DNA from: CAYFVR01 sp046541515 | GTDB lineage: Bacteria > Desulfobacterota > Desulfobacteria > Desulfobacterales > Desulfococcaceae | NCBI GenBank assembly: GCA_046541515.1 | Contig: JBKHDD010000009.1 | Span: 1-64,000, forward strand | DNA: 64,000 nt | Reading direction: 5' to 3' | In this document: positions 36,987 to 46,480 of the stretch, piece after piece | Layout: each line of letters starts with the position of its first letter | Numbering within the stretch: the first letter of the stretch is position 1 | The notes under the pieces: model-generated | The model's database searches: none | Told to the model about the DNA's origin: nothing | The model's input: only the letters and a program-made list of their open reading frames with translations | Position numbers and translations under genes: made by a program

Positions 36987-37564
36987 ACGAAAACCGGTAC
37001 CCGGTCCTGATTCTGAGCCTTGCCTTCTTATTTCTGGTCGGCTGCGCCGGCGGCGACGAACCCTCGCCCAGCCAGACCGCCTGGCCCTACGGCGCGGATT
37101 TCACCTACAAGGAAAACGCCATCCGGGTTCACGTCAATGCCGATCCCCAGCTCAACCAATTCAACGGAAATCCGCGGACGCTCCACGTCTGCATTTACCA
37201 GTTGCGCACCCCCAACGACCTCAACCAGGTCGCCTTCAACCGGGACGGTCTGTACCAGCTTCTGGACCGGGATTGCGGCTATTCGGCCGGAAGCGTGGCC
37301 GGGTCGCGGGCCTTGACCGTCCATCCCGGCGAGGAAAACACCTACATCTACGACCGGATGGAAGGCGCCAAATTCATCGCCTTCGTGGCCGGCTATTTCT
37401 CCCTGGAAAAAGAACGCATTCTCAAGATGGAGCGAATCCCGGTGAAATTGGTGGAAGAAAAAGAGGGCATGTTTTCCACCCGTCAGGTGGCCACCGTTCC
37501 GGATATGAACGTGGACATTCAATTCGGCGCGGAGCAAATTCAGCGGATTTCCGTGAAGCCCTGA
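36983..37564 (+). CDS. tssJ: T6SS outer-membrane lipoprotein TssJ
   Basis: 193 residues. TssJ anchors the TssJLM envelope complex to the outer membrane and docks on the periplasmic end of TssM. A short signal peptide ends at LFLVGC, with Cys21 the lipidation site. The mature domain shows the transthyretin-like TssJ pattern: ENAIRVHVNADPQLNQFNG, TLHVCIYQLRTPNDLN, the loop around GLYQLLD, and later FIAFVAGYFSL. Start GTG at 36983 with AAAGGAGG 7 nt before it, overlapping the previous stop as GTGA. A gap of 82 bp to tssK. Confidence 0.92.
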   Translation: MNENRYPVLILSLAFLFLVGCAGGDEPSPSQTAWPYGADFTYKENAIRVHVNADPQLNQFNGNPRTLHVCIYQLRTPNDLNQVAFNRDGLYQLLDRDCGYSAGSVAGSRALTVHPGEENTYIYDRMEGAKFIAFVAGYFSLEKERILKMERIPVKLVEEKEGMFSTRQVATVPDMNVDIQFGAEQIQRISVKP

Positions 37565-37646
37565 CCCGAACCGTCCCGGCCCCGTCCATCCCCGACCCGC
37601 GACGCCGATTCCGGCGTTTCCATCCCGTCCCCCGGGAGGCAAGATC

Positions 37647-39032
37647 ATGGCACGTCCCGTTTACTGGCACCAGGGGCTCTTTCTCCAGCCCCAGCACTTT
37701 CAGCTCGACGACCGATTCACCGAAAGTCTGCTGACGCCGCTGCACCGGCAGCTTCAGCCCCACTTCTGGGGAGTGATTCATCTGGAACATCCCGCGCCGG
37801 TGTCCGGCACGGCGGTGGAACGGCCCGAAAAGGCGGAGCTGATCTTCCCCGATCACACCTACGTTTCTTTTCCCGACAACGCCGTCCTGGACGCCCGCGC
37901 CTTCGACGAAGGCTGGATCGAGGGCGACAAGCCGCTGACGGTCTACGTCGGTCTGCGCAAATGGAATCCCCTGGGGGAAAACGTGACGGTGCTGCCGGAT
38001 CTGGAGCGGGTCGCCGACGTTACCACCCGCTTCGTGGCGGCGGCGGACGCCGAGGCGGTGCCGGACCTCCACCGCCAGGGGCCGGAGGCCGACGTGGCCA
38101 GGCTGTACTACGTCCTCCGGCTGTTCTGGGAGCACGAGGTTCCGGACCTGGGGGATTACACGCTGGTGCCCCTGCTGCGGCTGGAACGGGACGCCGACGC
38201 CATCGTTCCCTCGGAAACCTACGCGCCGCCCTGCGTCACGGTGGCCGCCTCCGAGCCGCTCTCGCTGCTGCTGCGGGAGGTGCGGGATCAGATCGGTTCC
38301 CGGGGCCGGCAGTTGGAATCCTACAAAAAAAGCCGGGGCATTCACACGGCCGAGTTCGGGGCCCGGGACATGGTCTACCTGCTGGCGCTGCGCTCCCTCA
38401 ACCGCTACATCCCGGCCCTGCACCATCTGCTGGAATCGGGCAAGGCCCATCCCTGGAACGCCTACGGCGTCCTCCGCCAGATCGCGGCGGAGCTGTCCAC
38501 CTTCAGCGAGGAGATCACCGCCATGGGGGAAACGGCGGACGGAATAAAGCTGCTGCCGGCCTACCGCCACGAAAACCTGTACCGCTGCTTCGCGGAAACC
38601 CGGGCCCTCATCGTCCGCCTGCTGGACGAAATCACCGCCGGGCCGGAATACATGATCGCCCTGGTTTACGACGGCACCTATTTCGCCGCCGACCTGCCGC
38701 CCAAAATTTTCGAAGGGAAAAACCGGTTTTACCTGGTGCTGGAAACCGACGCCGACGGAAAGACGCTGCTTTCATCCCTGGAAGTGGCCGCCAAGCTGGG
38801 CGCGCGGGAGGCCCTGCCCCTGCTCATCGCCCGGGCCCTGCCCGGCGTCAGGCTGGAACATCTGCCGGTTCCGCCCCAGGAGCTGCCCCGGCGTTCCAAC
38901 GCGGTCTATTTCCAGATCGATCACCACGGCGACCGGTGGGTCCAGGTGGAAAAGGGAAAGAACGTCGCCCTCTACTGGGAAGACGCGCCGGACGATCTGA
39001 AGGCCGAACTGATGGTGGTGGGAAAGGGATAA
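37647..39032 (+). CDS. tssK: T6SS baseplate subunit TssK
   Basis: 461 residues, normal for TssK. The trimeric protein links the baseplate wedges (TssE/F/G) to the cytoplasmic face of the TssJLM complex. The hallmark start PVYWHQGLFLQPQHFQLDDR is exact, followed by PHFWGV, LNRYIPALHHLLESGKAHPW in the middle, and the neck/head C-terminus with LPGVRLEHLPVPPQELPRRSNAVYF. GGGAGG precedes the ATG. tssL begins 4 bp after the stop. Confidence 0.97.
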   Translation: MARPVYWHQGLFLQPQHFQLDDRFTESLLTPLHRQLQPHFWGVIHLEHPAPVSGTAVERPEKAELIFPDHTYVSFPDNAVLDARAFDEGWIEGDKPLTVYVGLRKWNPLGENVTVLPDLERVADVTTRFVAAADAEAVPDLHRQGPEADVARLYYVLRLFWEHEVPDLGDYTLVPLLRLERDADAIVPSETYAPPCVTVAASEPLSLLLREVRDQIGSRGRQLESYKKSRGIHTAEFGARDMVYLLALRSLNRYIPALHHLLESGKAHPWNAYGVLRQIAAELSTFSEEITAMGETADGIKLLPAYRHENLYRCFAETRALIVRLLDEITAGPEYMIALVYDGTYFAADLPPKIFEGKNRFYLVLETDADGKTLLSSLEVAAKLGAREALPLLIARALPGVRLEHLPVPPQELPRRSNAVYFQIDHHGDRWVQVEKGKNVALYWEDAPDDLKAELMVVGKG

Positions 39033-39036
39033 CGCC

Positions 39037-39720
39037 ATGCGCCTCAGCGACTGCTTCGTGGAACTCGTCGCCTACGTGGCCTACCTCATGCGGGACGTGG
39101 GCAAGCGGCAGCCCGCCTTCGACCAGGTCAAGGCCGACATCCACCGGATGATCGGCGAAAGCGAACGCCGCGCCAACCAGGAGGGGATCAACCGGGAGGA
39201 CTACGAGCTGGCCCGTTTCGCCGTCTTCGCCTGGATCGACGAAATGATCCTGAGCAGCGATTGGAAGGAGCGGGGCCGCTGGCAGGGGGAACAGCTTCAG
39301 CTCGTCTATTACAAGACCAACGAGGCCGGGGAGCTGTTCTTCGACCGGCTCAACGCCCTGGGGCTGCACCAGCGGGACGTGCGGGAGGTCTACTATCTCT
39401 GCCTGGCCCTGGGCTTTCAGGGCCGCCACTGCGAGGAAGGCGACGAGGTGCTGCTGGATCAGGTCAAGGCGTCCAACCTCAAGCTGCTGGTGGGCGGCTC
39501 CCTGGGCGCGCCCAATCTGGCCCGGGAGACGCTCTTCCCCGACGCCTACGCCGGCGAGACGGCCGATGAAATGGACGGCGCGGTCTACCGCCGGCGCCGG
39601 TTCTCCTGGTTCACCGCGGGCTTTCTGGCCGGGCCGGTGGCGCTCTTCGTCGGGCTCTACATCATTTATCACTTCATCCTCAGCCACGTGGCCGGTTCCA
39701 TCCTGCCGGGAGGGGTCTGA
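39037..39720 (+). CDS. tssL: T6SS inner-membrane protein TssL (DotU/IcmH-like)
   Basis: 227 residues. The cytoplasmic DotU domain (residues 1-180) includes ARFAVFAWIDEMILSSDWK and FFDRLNAL-x-x-YYLCLALGFQGRH, both diagnostic. A single C-terminal membrane helix (residues about 193-216, AGFLAGPVALFVGLYIIYHFIL) ends the protein. There is no OmpA-like peptidoglycan-binding extension, so wall anchoring must come from another protein. The stop overlaps the tssM start (TGATG). Confidence 0.95.
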   Translation: MRLSDCFVELVAYVAYLMRDVGKRQPAFDQVKADIHRMIGESERRANQEGINREDYELARFAVFAWIDEMILSSDWKERGRWQGEQLQLVYYKTNEAGELFFDRLNALGLHQRDVREVYYLCLALGFQGRHCEEGDEVLLDQVKASNLKLLVGGSLGAPNLARETLFPDAYAGETADEMDGAVYRRRRFSWFTAGFLAGPVALFVGLYIIYHFILSHVAGSILPGGV

Positions 39721-42700
39721 TGCGCCGGTTGATTCTGAAAATCTTCAAGATATTTCTGCTGGGGCTGTTGGCCCTGCTGGGGATTCTCCTGGTCTTCGGC
39801 GCGGTGGTCTACCTGCGCTGGCCCTGGTGGGTCGGCTTTTTCGTGCTGCTGGGGCTGCTGGGCCTTTGGGTCGGCTGGCTGTTCATCCGCAAACTTCTGC
39901 GCCGGAACCAGGAGCAGCAGTTTGTGGATCAGATCATCGATCAGGACGAAGACTTCCTCCAGACCATGGCCGGCAAGGACCGGGACAACCTCCAGGAGCT
40001 TCAGGACCGGTGGAAGGAGGCGATCACCGCCCTGCGGAACAGCCAGCTCAAAAAGCAGGGCAATCCGCTCTTCGTGCTGCCCTGGTACCTGATCGTGGGG
40101 GAGAGCGGGGCGGGCAAATCCACCGCCATCTCCAGCGCCCGACTGTCCGCCGTCTTCGGGGAGATCGCCCAGGCCCCCGGCCTGTCGGGCACCCGAAACT
40201 GCGACTGGTGGTTTTTCGAGGACGCCATCCTCATCGACACGGCGGGCCGGTTCGCCGTGCCGGTGGACGAGGAGCGGGACCGGGAGGAGTGGCAACGGTT
40301 CCTGGGCCTGCTGGCCAAATATCGGAAGCGGGAGCCGCTCAACGGCCTGGTGGTCACCGTGTCCGCCGACAAGCTGCGCCAAGACGACGCGCCGGAGGAG
40401 ATGAAGCGGCAGGGCAAGATCATCCGGGCGCGGATCGACGAGCTGATGCGGGTGCTGGGGGCCAAGTTCCCGGTCTACGTGCTGGTGACCAAGCTGGACC
40501 GGATTCAGGGGATGGTCCAGTTCTGCGACGCCCTGCCCGACGACAGCCTGGAACAGGCCTTCGGGCGGATCAACCTGGCCCCGGACAAGGGCGCGGAATC
40601 CTTCTTCAACCGGGCCATGGCCGCCATCGGCGACCGGCTCCGGGAGCTGCGGCTGCTGCTCATCGGCCGGCCGGGGGTGCAGACCGCCGAGGCGGAGCTG
40701 CTGCTCTTCCCCGAGGAGTTTGAACGGCTGACGCCCGGCCTGAAGTCTTTCGTCGCCACCGCCTTCAAGCAGACCCAGTATCTGGAAACCCCGCTGCTGC
40801 GCGGCATTTTTTTCAGCAGCGGACGGCAGGAGGGCGCGCCGTTTTCCCATTTCCTCCGGAACCTCGGCCTCATCGGGGAAGGGGAGGTGCTGCCCGACAC
40901 CAACCGGGGCCTCTTTCTCAAAGACTTCTTCGCCCGGATTCTGCCGGCGGATCGGCGGCTGTTCGGCCTCACGGAACGTGCCATCCAGTGGAACCGGCTG
41001 ACCCGGAACCTGGGCCTCACCTCTTGGGTGGCCTTGGGCCTGGCTCTCTGCGGCCTGCTTTCCTACAGCTTCGTGCTCAACCTCAAGGCGTTGCGGGACG
41101 TGCCCCCGCCCCCCTCCCTGGAAGCGGCCACGCGGATGGGGCCGGAGGAGTTGCGGACCATGGAGGAGTTCCGCGTCGGGATTCTGGGGGTGGAGGCCCA
41201 CAACCGGCGCTGGTTCATCCCGCGCTTCGGCCTGAACCAGAGCATGGAGATCGAGGACCGGCTCAAAGCCCATTTCAGCCGCCTGTTTCGCTCACGGTTT
41301 CTGGAGCGGTTCGACCGGGAGCTGGCCTTGGGGCTGGACCGTTTTTCCCCCGGCGCTTCGGCGGAGGAGATGGGGCGGCACGTCCGCTTTTTGGTGCGCC
41401 GGATTCACCTGGTGGACGGCCGGATCGACGGGGACGAACCCGACGAACTGGCCCAACTGCCCGAAGCGCCCTTTTCGGCGGTGAGCCGCACGGCGGGCGC
41501 GCGGCTGGAACCGTCCCTGGACGTTCCTCTCAACAGCCTGTACCGCTACGACCTGCTCTGGGGCGGCGCGGAACGGGAGAGCCTGCGGCCCGAGCTGGCC
41601 CGGCTGCGGGAAGAGCTTCGGACGCTCCTGACCCGCCGTCGTCCCGACCTGGGCTGGGTCGCCGAATGGGTGGAAACCCGGGGCGACCTGAAGCCGATCA
41701 CCCTGGCGGATTTCTGGGGCGAGCCGGGTCTCGACGGTCCCCCAATAGGCGTCCGCCCGGCCTACACGCTCCCGGGTCGGGAGGCGGTTCGGGCCTTTCT
41801 GGAAGAAATCGACGGCGCCCTGCCGGGCGAGGCGGCGGGCGAATACGCCGCGGCCCGCGCCGCCTTTCTGGAGCGGTACGACCGGGACTATTTGGCCGGC
41901 TGGAACGAGTTCGTGGTCGCCTTTCCCTCCGGCCGGGAACGGCTGGGGGAGGAGCGGACCCCCCACGCCCGGATCGCCGGGGAGATCGGCGGCTCGGACG
42001 GGCCCTATTTCGCCTTTCTGGGAACATTGGCGGAACAGATTGAACCGGTGCGCGACCGAGAGGACGCGCCGCCCTGGGTGGCCCATCTCTACGCCTTTCA
42101 GCGGGCCGGCCGGAATCTGGCGGAAGCCGAAGGGGGCGGGTCCGCCGCCGGCGCGACCGCGGCCACCGGCTTCTTCCGGCGGGCCTTTGGACGCGGGGCG
42201 AGTCTCTTTGAACGGGGACAAACCGCGGCGGAGCGGGGCCAGGACGCCGCGGAGCGGGTTCGGGAACGAATCGGCTCCGAGGAGGAGACGCGACTGGACG
42301 CGGAGAAGGATCTGAAGCCCTACCTGGAAGGGCTGGCCGTCATCGCCGAGGCGTCCGCCTCCCGCCGGGAGGCGTTCCGGATGGCGGGGGAAGTTTTCGC
42401 CGACGATCCGGTCACCTCGGCCTCGCCTTTCTACGCCGTGGCCGGCGCGGTGGACCGCATGGCGGCGTCCACCGGGAACCCCGAAAGCGCCTTTTGGCCC
42501 ATCCTTCGCGGACCTAGGGAATTTCTGTGGAACTTCTTCCGCAACGAGGCGGCCTGCCAGCTTCAGCGGGAGTGGGAAAGCGGGGCCTTGTTCGAGTTTC
42601 GGCGCAATCCGGAACCGGCGGTGGTGGACGCCTTTCTCCAGGGATCGGCCGGTCCCTTTGTCAGTCGGCGGGCCGGGGGCGGCTATTTCCCCCGGGAAGC

Positions 42701-43247
42701 CTTCGGCGACAAATTGGACTTCGCGGGCGGATTTTTCTCGGGCGTAAACGCCCTGGCCGTGGAACAGGCCCAGCGAAGGCGGGCACGGGATCAGAAGGAT
42801 CTGTATCGGGTCAACGTCCAGGGCTCCGGCGCGGACGTGAACCCCGAGGCCCAGGTGCGGCCCAGGGCCACGATCCTCCGTCTTCGGTGCGACGACGGCG
42901 ACCAGGCGCTGGAGAATCTCAACTTTCCGGTGGACCGCACCTTCGTCTGGCGGCCGGAAACCTGCTCCGAGGTGAGCATTGCCATCGAAGTGGGCACCCG
43001 GGAAATGACCTATCGATTCGGCGGGGAACTGCCCTTCCGGAGTTTCGTCCGGACCTTCCGGGACGGGGTCCGGCGGTTCACGACCGGCGACTTTCCCGGC
43101 CACGCCGCCGCCCTGGAACGGATGGGGATCACCCACATCAACGTCTTCTACAAACTGAGCGGCGAGGTCTCCGGGGCGGCCGGCCATGAAACCGGCCCCA
43201 CGCCCGGACAGGCCCCCGAAAGGATCACCCGATGCTGGGGCGGCTGA
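39720..43247 (+). CDS. tssM: T6SS envelope protein TssM (IcmF family)
   Basis: 1175 residues. Membrane helices at 10-33 and 38-57, a cytoplasmic NTPase domain, a third helix near 430-455, and a large periplasmic C-terminal region that contacts TssJ. The P-loop GESGAGKST is at 127-135, and DTAGRF with VTKLDRIQG follow, so nucleotide binding is probably kept; some TssM proteins lack it. The C-terminal beta-rich part has LRLRCDDGDQALENLNFP and MTYRFGGELPFRSF. Its end overlaps tagF by 16 nt. Confidence 0.95.
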   Translation: MRRLILKIFKIFLLGLLALLGILLVFGAVVYLRWPWWVGFFVLLGLLGLWVGWLFIRKLLRRNQEQQFVDQIIDQDEDFLQTMAGKDRDNLQELQDRWKEAITALRNSQLKKQGNPLFVLPWYLIVGESGAGKSTAISSARLSAVFGEIAQAPGLSGTRNCDWWFFEDAILIDTAGRFAVPVDEERDREEWQRFLGLLAKYRKREPLNGLVVTVSADKLRQDDAPEEMKRQGKIIRARIDELMRVLGAKFPVYVLVTKLDRIQGMVQFCDALPDDSLEQAFGRINLAPDKGAESFFNRAMAAIGDRLRELRLLLIGRPGVQTAEAELLLFPEEFERLTPGLKSFVATAFKQTQYLETPLLRGIFFSSGRQEGAPFSHFLRNLGLIGEGEVLPDTNRGLFLKDFFARILPADRRLFGLTERAIQWNRLTRNLGLTSWVALGLALCGLLSYSFVLNLKALRDVPPPPSLEAATRMGPEELRTMEEFRVGILGVEAHNRRWFIPRFGLNQSMEIEDRLKAHFSRLFRSRFLERFDRELALGLDRFSPGASAEEMGRHVRFLVRRIHLVDGRIDGDEPDELAQLPEAPFSAVSRTAGARLEPSLDVPLNSLYRYDLLWGGAERESLRPELARLREELRTLLTRRRPDLGWVAEWVETRGDLKPITLADFWGEPGLDGPPIGVRPAYTLPGREAVRAFLEEIDGALPGEAAGEYAAARAAFLERYDRDYLAGWNEFVVAFPSGRERLGEERTPHARIAGEIGGSDGPYFAFLGTLAEQIEPVRDREDAPPWVAHLYAFQRAGRNLAEAEGGGSAAGATAATGFFRRAFGRGASLFERGQTAAERGQDAAERVRERIGSEEETRLDAEKDLKPYLEGLAVIAEASASRREAFRMAGEVFADDPVTSASPFYAVAGAVDRMAASTGNPESAFWPILRGPREFLWNFFRNEAACQLQREWESGALFEFRRNPEPAVVDAFLQGSAGPFVSRRAGGGYFPREAFGDKLDFAGGFFSGVNALAVEQAQRRRARDQKDLYRVNVQGSGADVNPEAQVRPRATILRLRCDDGDQALENLNFPVDRTFVWRPETCSEVSIAIEVGTREMTYRFGGELPFRSFVRTFRDGVRRFTTGDFPGHAAALERMGITHINVFYKLSGEVSGAAGHETGPTPGQAPERITRCWGG

Positions 43248-43939
43248 AACGGAAGCCCTGGCGATGGGCGGCCTTCGGGAAGCACCCGGTGGCCGCCGAC
43301 TACCTCCGGATCGGCCCCGAAGACCCGGTGCTTTCGGCCTTCGGCCAATGGGTGGCCGCCGGCTTTCCCGGCCGGGAGCATTGCGCGGAACGGTATTCCT
43401 GGCGCTTTTTCGCTTCGGGCGCGTCCGGGGAGCTGGTTTGCGGGCTGCTGGCCGGCAGCGGCGATCGGGTGGGGCGTCCCTTTCCCTTCGCGGTTCTGGG
43501 AACCGGGCCCTACAAGGGATGGGAGAAATCCTGGACATTATTGCCACTGGCGCTGGAAGAGGTCTGGCGACGGCTGGAATATTTTCCCGGACGGGCGTTC
43601 CGAACCGTTCCGGACCTGAAAGCCGAAATGGCGGAACTCCGCATGCCCGCGCCGAAATGGGACAAATGGAAAGCGGAGGCGGCCGCCCTTCCGGATGGAG
43701 AACCGCCGGAACCGAGCGCCGCGGAAAATGGCATGGCGGTGTACCCTTTGTGCGCCGGCGAGCCCGATGCGCGGCTGGCCTGTCTGATGGCCGCCACCGG
43801 AAAGGTGGAGCGATCCACGACGAAGCCGCCCGCCGCCGTTTTCGCCGGGGGCGGATCGGAACCCCGGCTGGCGGTGCTCTTTCGTCCCCTGCGGAAGTCC
43901 GATTTTTCCCGCCTCTGCGCACCGGATTTCCCCCATTGA
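43232..43939 (+). CDS. tagF: T6SS-associated protein TagF
   Basis: 235 residues. TagF proteins repress T6SS assembly post-translationally, in Pseudomonas by binding the FHA protein. The N-terminal signature WAAFGKHPVAADYLRIG corresponds to the family's GKxPxxGDF motif, with A-A-D replacing G-D. QWVAAGFP and VGRPFPFAVL follow in order. No PppA-type phosphatase domain is fused. The start lies inside the end of tssM. The stop codon overlaps the -35 box of the promoter that follows. Confidence 0.85.
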   Translation: MLGRLKRKPWRWAAFGKHPVAADYLRIGPEDPVLSAFGQWVAAGFPGREHCAERYSWRFFASGASGELVCGLLAGSGDRVGRPFPFAVLGTGPYKGWEKSWTLLPLALEEVWRRLEYFPGRAFRTVPDLKAEMAELRMPAPKWDKWKAEAAALPDGEPPEPSAAENGMAVYPLCAGEPDARLACLMAATGKVERSTTKPPAAVFAGGGSEPRLAVLFRPLRKSDFSRLCAPDFPH

Positions 43940-43964
43940 CAGACGCGATGAATATTCTTAATCT
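43936..43964 (+). promoter_or_regulatory. Internal sigma-70 promoter ahead of tagJ
   Basis: TTGACA at 43936-43941, exactly 17 bp, TAATCT at 43959-43964. Transcription would start near 43971, leaving a leader of about 125 nt before tagJ. It splits the locus into a membrane-complex unit and a tail-assembly unit. Confidence 0.65.
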
Positions 43965-44094
43965 GGTCAAGCGTACAGGAAAAACTGTAGGAGATTCAGT
44001 CCTCGTCCGATCCGCCGCCTCTCCGACGTCGGACGAACCCATTCGGCGGCTTCCGCCGAATTCCTCCCCCATCCCGCCTGGAGGAACAACGACC

Positions 44095-44931
44095 ATGACG
44101 CCCCGGGAATGCATTCAATCGGGCAATCTGGACGAAGCCCGAAAACAACTGACCCAAGCGGTCAAGAGCCGTCCCGGCGACGCCGGCGCGCGCTCCCTGT
44201 TGGCCCGGGTGTTGCTGTTCCTGGGCGAATGGGACAAGGCCGACCGCCACCTGGACATGGCCGCGACCCAAAGCCCCGCCGCCGCCGAAAGCCTGCTAAC
44301 CTGCCGGGGACTGATCCAGGCGGAAAAGGAGCGGGCCGCCGTCCTGGCCGGGAGCGAACGGCCGGGCTTCCTTTCCTCCGACACCGGGTTTGCGGAGGTG
44401 CTGCTGGGGGTGCTTCAGGCCCTCCAATCCGGAGACGCCGACGCGGCCGCCGCCCGGCTGGCCGAGGTGGACGAACGACGGCCGCCGCTGTCCGGAACCG
44501 TCAACGGAACCGAATTCTCCGGATTTCGCGATACCGACGATCGCCTGCGACACGTGCTGGAAGCCTTCGTCCATGGCCGATACGTCTGGGCGCCCTTTTG
44601 CGCGGTTCGCGAACTGCGGATGGAACCGCCCGCCAATCTGCTGGATCTGCTCTGGGCCCCGGCGGCCCTCACCACTTGGGAAGGACTGACCCTCAACTGC
44701 TTTCTCCCGGTGGGCTATCCGGAAACCACCGCCTCGGGCGAGCCGGATCACCGCCTCGCCCGGCGGACCGAATGGTCGGAGCTGGGCGCGGGGCTGGTAA
44801 AAGGATTGGGGCCGCATGTCTACGAAATCGGCGGAGCGGACGTCGGCCTGCTGGACATCCGGGAGCTGAACGTGACCCCCTTCGGCGCGCCGGAAAACGA
44901 CGCCGCGACGGAGGCCCGAAACGATGGTTGA
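44095..44931 (+). CDS. tagJ: T6SS accessory protein TagJ (ImpE family)
   Basis: 278 residues. TagJ binds the N-terminal helix of TssB and modulates sheath recycling by ClpV. The N-terminus is TPR-like (ESIQSGNLDEARKQLTQAVKSRPGDAGARSLLARVLLFLGEWDKADRHL-type repeats). Then come TEFSGFRDTDDRL, HVLEAFVHGRYVWAPF, LLDLLWAPAALTTWEG and RRTEWSELG, all typical ImpE segments. Start ATG at 44095 with GGAGG 10 nt upstream. Its stop overlaps the tssA start by 8 nt. Confidence 0.93.
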   Translation: MTPRECIQSGNLDEARKQLTQAVKSRPGDAGARSLLARVLLFLGEWDKADRHLDMAATQSPAAAESLLTCRGLIQAEKERAAVLAGSERPGFLSSDTGFAEVLLGVLQALQSGDADAAAARLAEVDERRPPLSGTVNGTEFSGFRDTDDRLRHVLEAFVHGRYVWAPFCAVRELRMEPPANLLDLLWAPAALTTWEGLTLNCFLPVGYPETTASGEPDHRLARRTEWSELGAGLVKGLGPHVYEIGGADVGLLDIRELNVTPFGAPENDAATEARNDG

Positions 44932-46282
44932 CCTTTCGCCGCTGCTGGAACCGATTTCCGAAGACAATCCGGCGGGGGAGGACCTTCGTTACGACCCGGT
45001 TTCCGACGCCATCAAAGAGGCCCGGCGGGCGGACGACCCGCTGGACCGCGGCGATTGGCAGCAGGAGCTGAAAACCTCGGACTGGCTTGAAGTGGTGAAA
45101 CTGACCCGGGGCGCTCTGGAGAAGAAAGGAAAAGACCTTCAGGTGGCCGTCTGGCTGGCGGAAGGGCTGACCTACACCGAAGGCTTCGAGGGCTTTGCCG
45201 CCGGTTGCCAATTTGTGCGGGACTTGATGGAAACCTTCTGGGACACGCTTCACCCGGTCATCGAGGACGAAGACGACTTCGAGCTTCGCGCCGCCCGGCT
45301 GGAGTTTTTAAACAACAACGGGCCTTTCGCCCTGTCCCAGGTCCCGGTGACCGACCCCCGGGAATCCGCCGGCTATAATTTCATCCAGTACCAGGAATCC
45401 CGGGATGTGGGCTACGAGGGCGACGCCCGGAATCCCGAAGCCCGCCGGGAAATGATCGCGGACGGGAAAACCCCGCCGGAAGAATTCGACAAGGCGGTGC
45501 TGAAGACCGGCAAAGCGTTCTACGCCAAGATGGCCGAGGACGTGGCGGCGGGAAAGGCGGCCTTTGAAGCCCTGGATCAACTGGTGGACGAGCGGTTTGA
45601 ACGGGACGCGCCTCGGCTTTCGGACCTGGGAAACAGTCTGAAAGAGATCCAGCGGCTGGCCAATCGCTTGTTGGCCGAGAAGCGGGAAAAGGAGCCCGAT
45701 CCCGAGCCCGAGGCGGAAGCGTCCGGCGAACCGAAAACCCCTTCGGCCGGAGAAGCCGACGCGCCGGCTCCTTCCTCCGAGACGGGCGAACGCCCCCGGA
45801 TCGCCCCTCCCGTTCCGCCCGCGTCCCCGGCGGAACCGACCGTTCCCGGCCCCGGCCGGCCGGTCCTTCGGTTCGACCGTCTTGCCCCGCCCGCCGCCGC
45901 CGAGGCCGAAGCTTGGGCGGCGGCGGCGGACGCGCTGGACCGATCCGGCATCCGTTCCGCCCTGGAAATCCTCATGGTCCACGCCCAGGGCGCGCCGTCG
46001 GTGCGGGACCGAACCCGGTTTCGGTTGCTCATGGCCAAACTCTGCCTGGAGGCGGAACGGCCCGATCTGGCTCGGCCCATCGCCGAGGAGCTGCACGCCC
46101 TGGTGGAAGAGCTGGCGCTGGAACGGTGGGAATCGCCGCTGTGGATCGCCGATCTTTACGAGACGCTCTACAAATGCCTGACCGCCGGCGAGCCCACCAG
46201 CGACGACGAATACAAGGCGGCGGAGCTGCTTCGGAAACTTTGCACCACCGACGTGACCCGGGCCATCGGCTACCGGGTATAA
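44924..46282 (+). CDS. tssA: T6SS protein TssA (ImpA N-terminal domain)
   Basis: 452 residues. TssA caps and coordinates sheath-tube polymerisation. The ImpA_N domain occupies the first 150 residues: LSPLLEPISEDNPAGEDLRYD, then DWLEVVKLTRGALEKKGKDLQVAVWLAEGL and GLRDLLETFWDTLHP-like residues. A middle helical region and a Pro/Glu-rich linker (about 250-310) lead to a C-terminal VasJ-like domain (ALDRSGIRSALEILMVHA, RFRLLMAKLCLEA). GxxGDFxR-type peptidoglycan-binding parts are absent. A 198 bp gap containing an inverted-repeat element separates it from tssB. Confidence 0.93.
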   Translation: MVDLSPLLEPISEDNPAGEDLRYDPVSDAIKEARRADDPLDRGDWQQELKTSDWLEVVKLTRGALEKKGKDLQVAVWLAEGLTYTEGFEGFAAGCQFVRDLMETFWDTLHPVIEDEDDFELRAARLEFLNNNGPFALSQVPVTDPRESAGYNFIQYQESRDVGYEGDARNPEARREMIADGKTPPEEFDKAVLKTGKAFYAKMAEDVAAGKAAFEALDQLVDERFERDAPRLSDLGNSLKEIQRLANRLLAEKREKEPDPEPEAEASGEPKTPSAGEADAPAPSSETGERPRIAPPVPPASPAEPTVPGPGRPVLRFDRLAPPAAAEAEAWAAAADALDRSGIRSALEILMVHAQGAPSVRDRTRFRLLMAKLCLEAERPDLARPIAEELHALVEELALERWESPLWIADLYETLYKCLTAGEPTSDDEYKAAELLRKLCTTDVTRAIGYRV

Positions 46283-46337
46283 ACGCAATGCCGATCACTT
46301 TGGAAATTTCAATGGACAAATGTGCCTGATTGCCAAA

Positions 46338-46432
46338 GGGCGAATTCGATTCGCCCCTACCATTTTTCGCCGAAATGAACGGTATTGGATCTAAACGCCA
46401 TACCGGTTTGTAGGGGCGTATCGCATACGCCC
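46338..46432. repeat. Inverted-repeat element, copy 1 (95 bp)
   Basis: Terminal segments 46338-46360 and 46410-46432 are imperfect reverse complements about 23 bp long. The inward ends read CGCCCCTAC and GTAGGGGCG. Each segment is itself a hairpin: GGGCGAAT/ATTCGCCC and GGGCGTAT/ATACGCCC, with 3 nt loops. It lies in the tssA-tssB gap. Related copies are at 49584 and 52727. Confidence 0.75.
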
Positions 46433-46480
46433 TTGGTATTTGAAATCCAATCGCCGCCCGACCGGAAAGGAGAATTCCCC

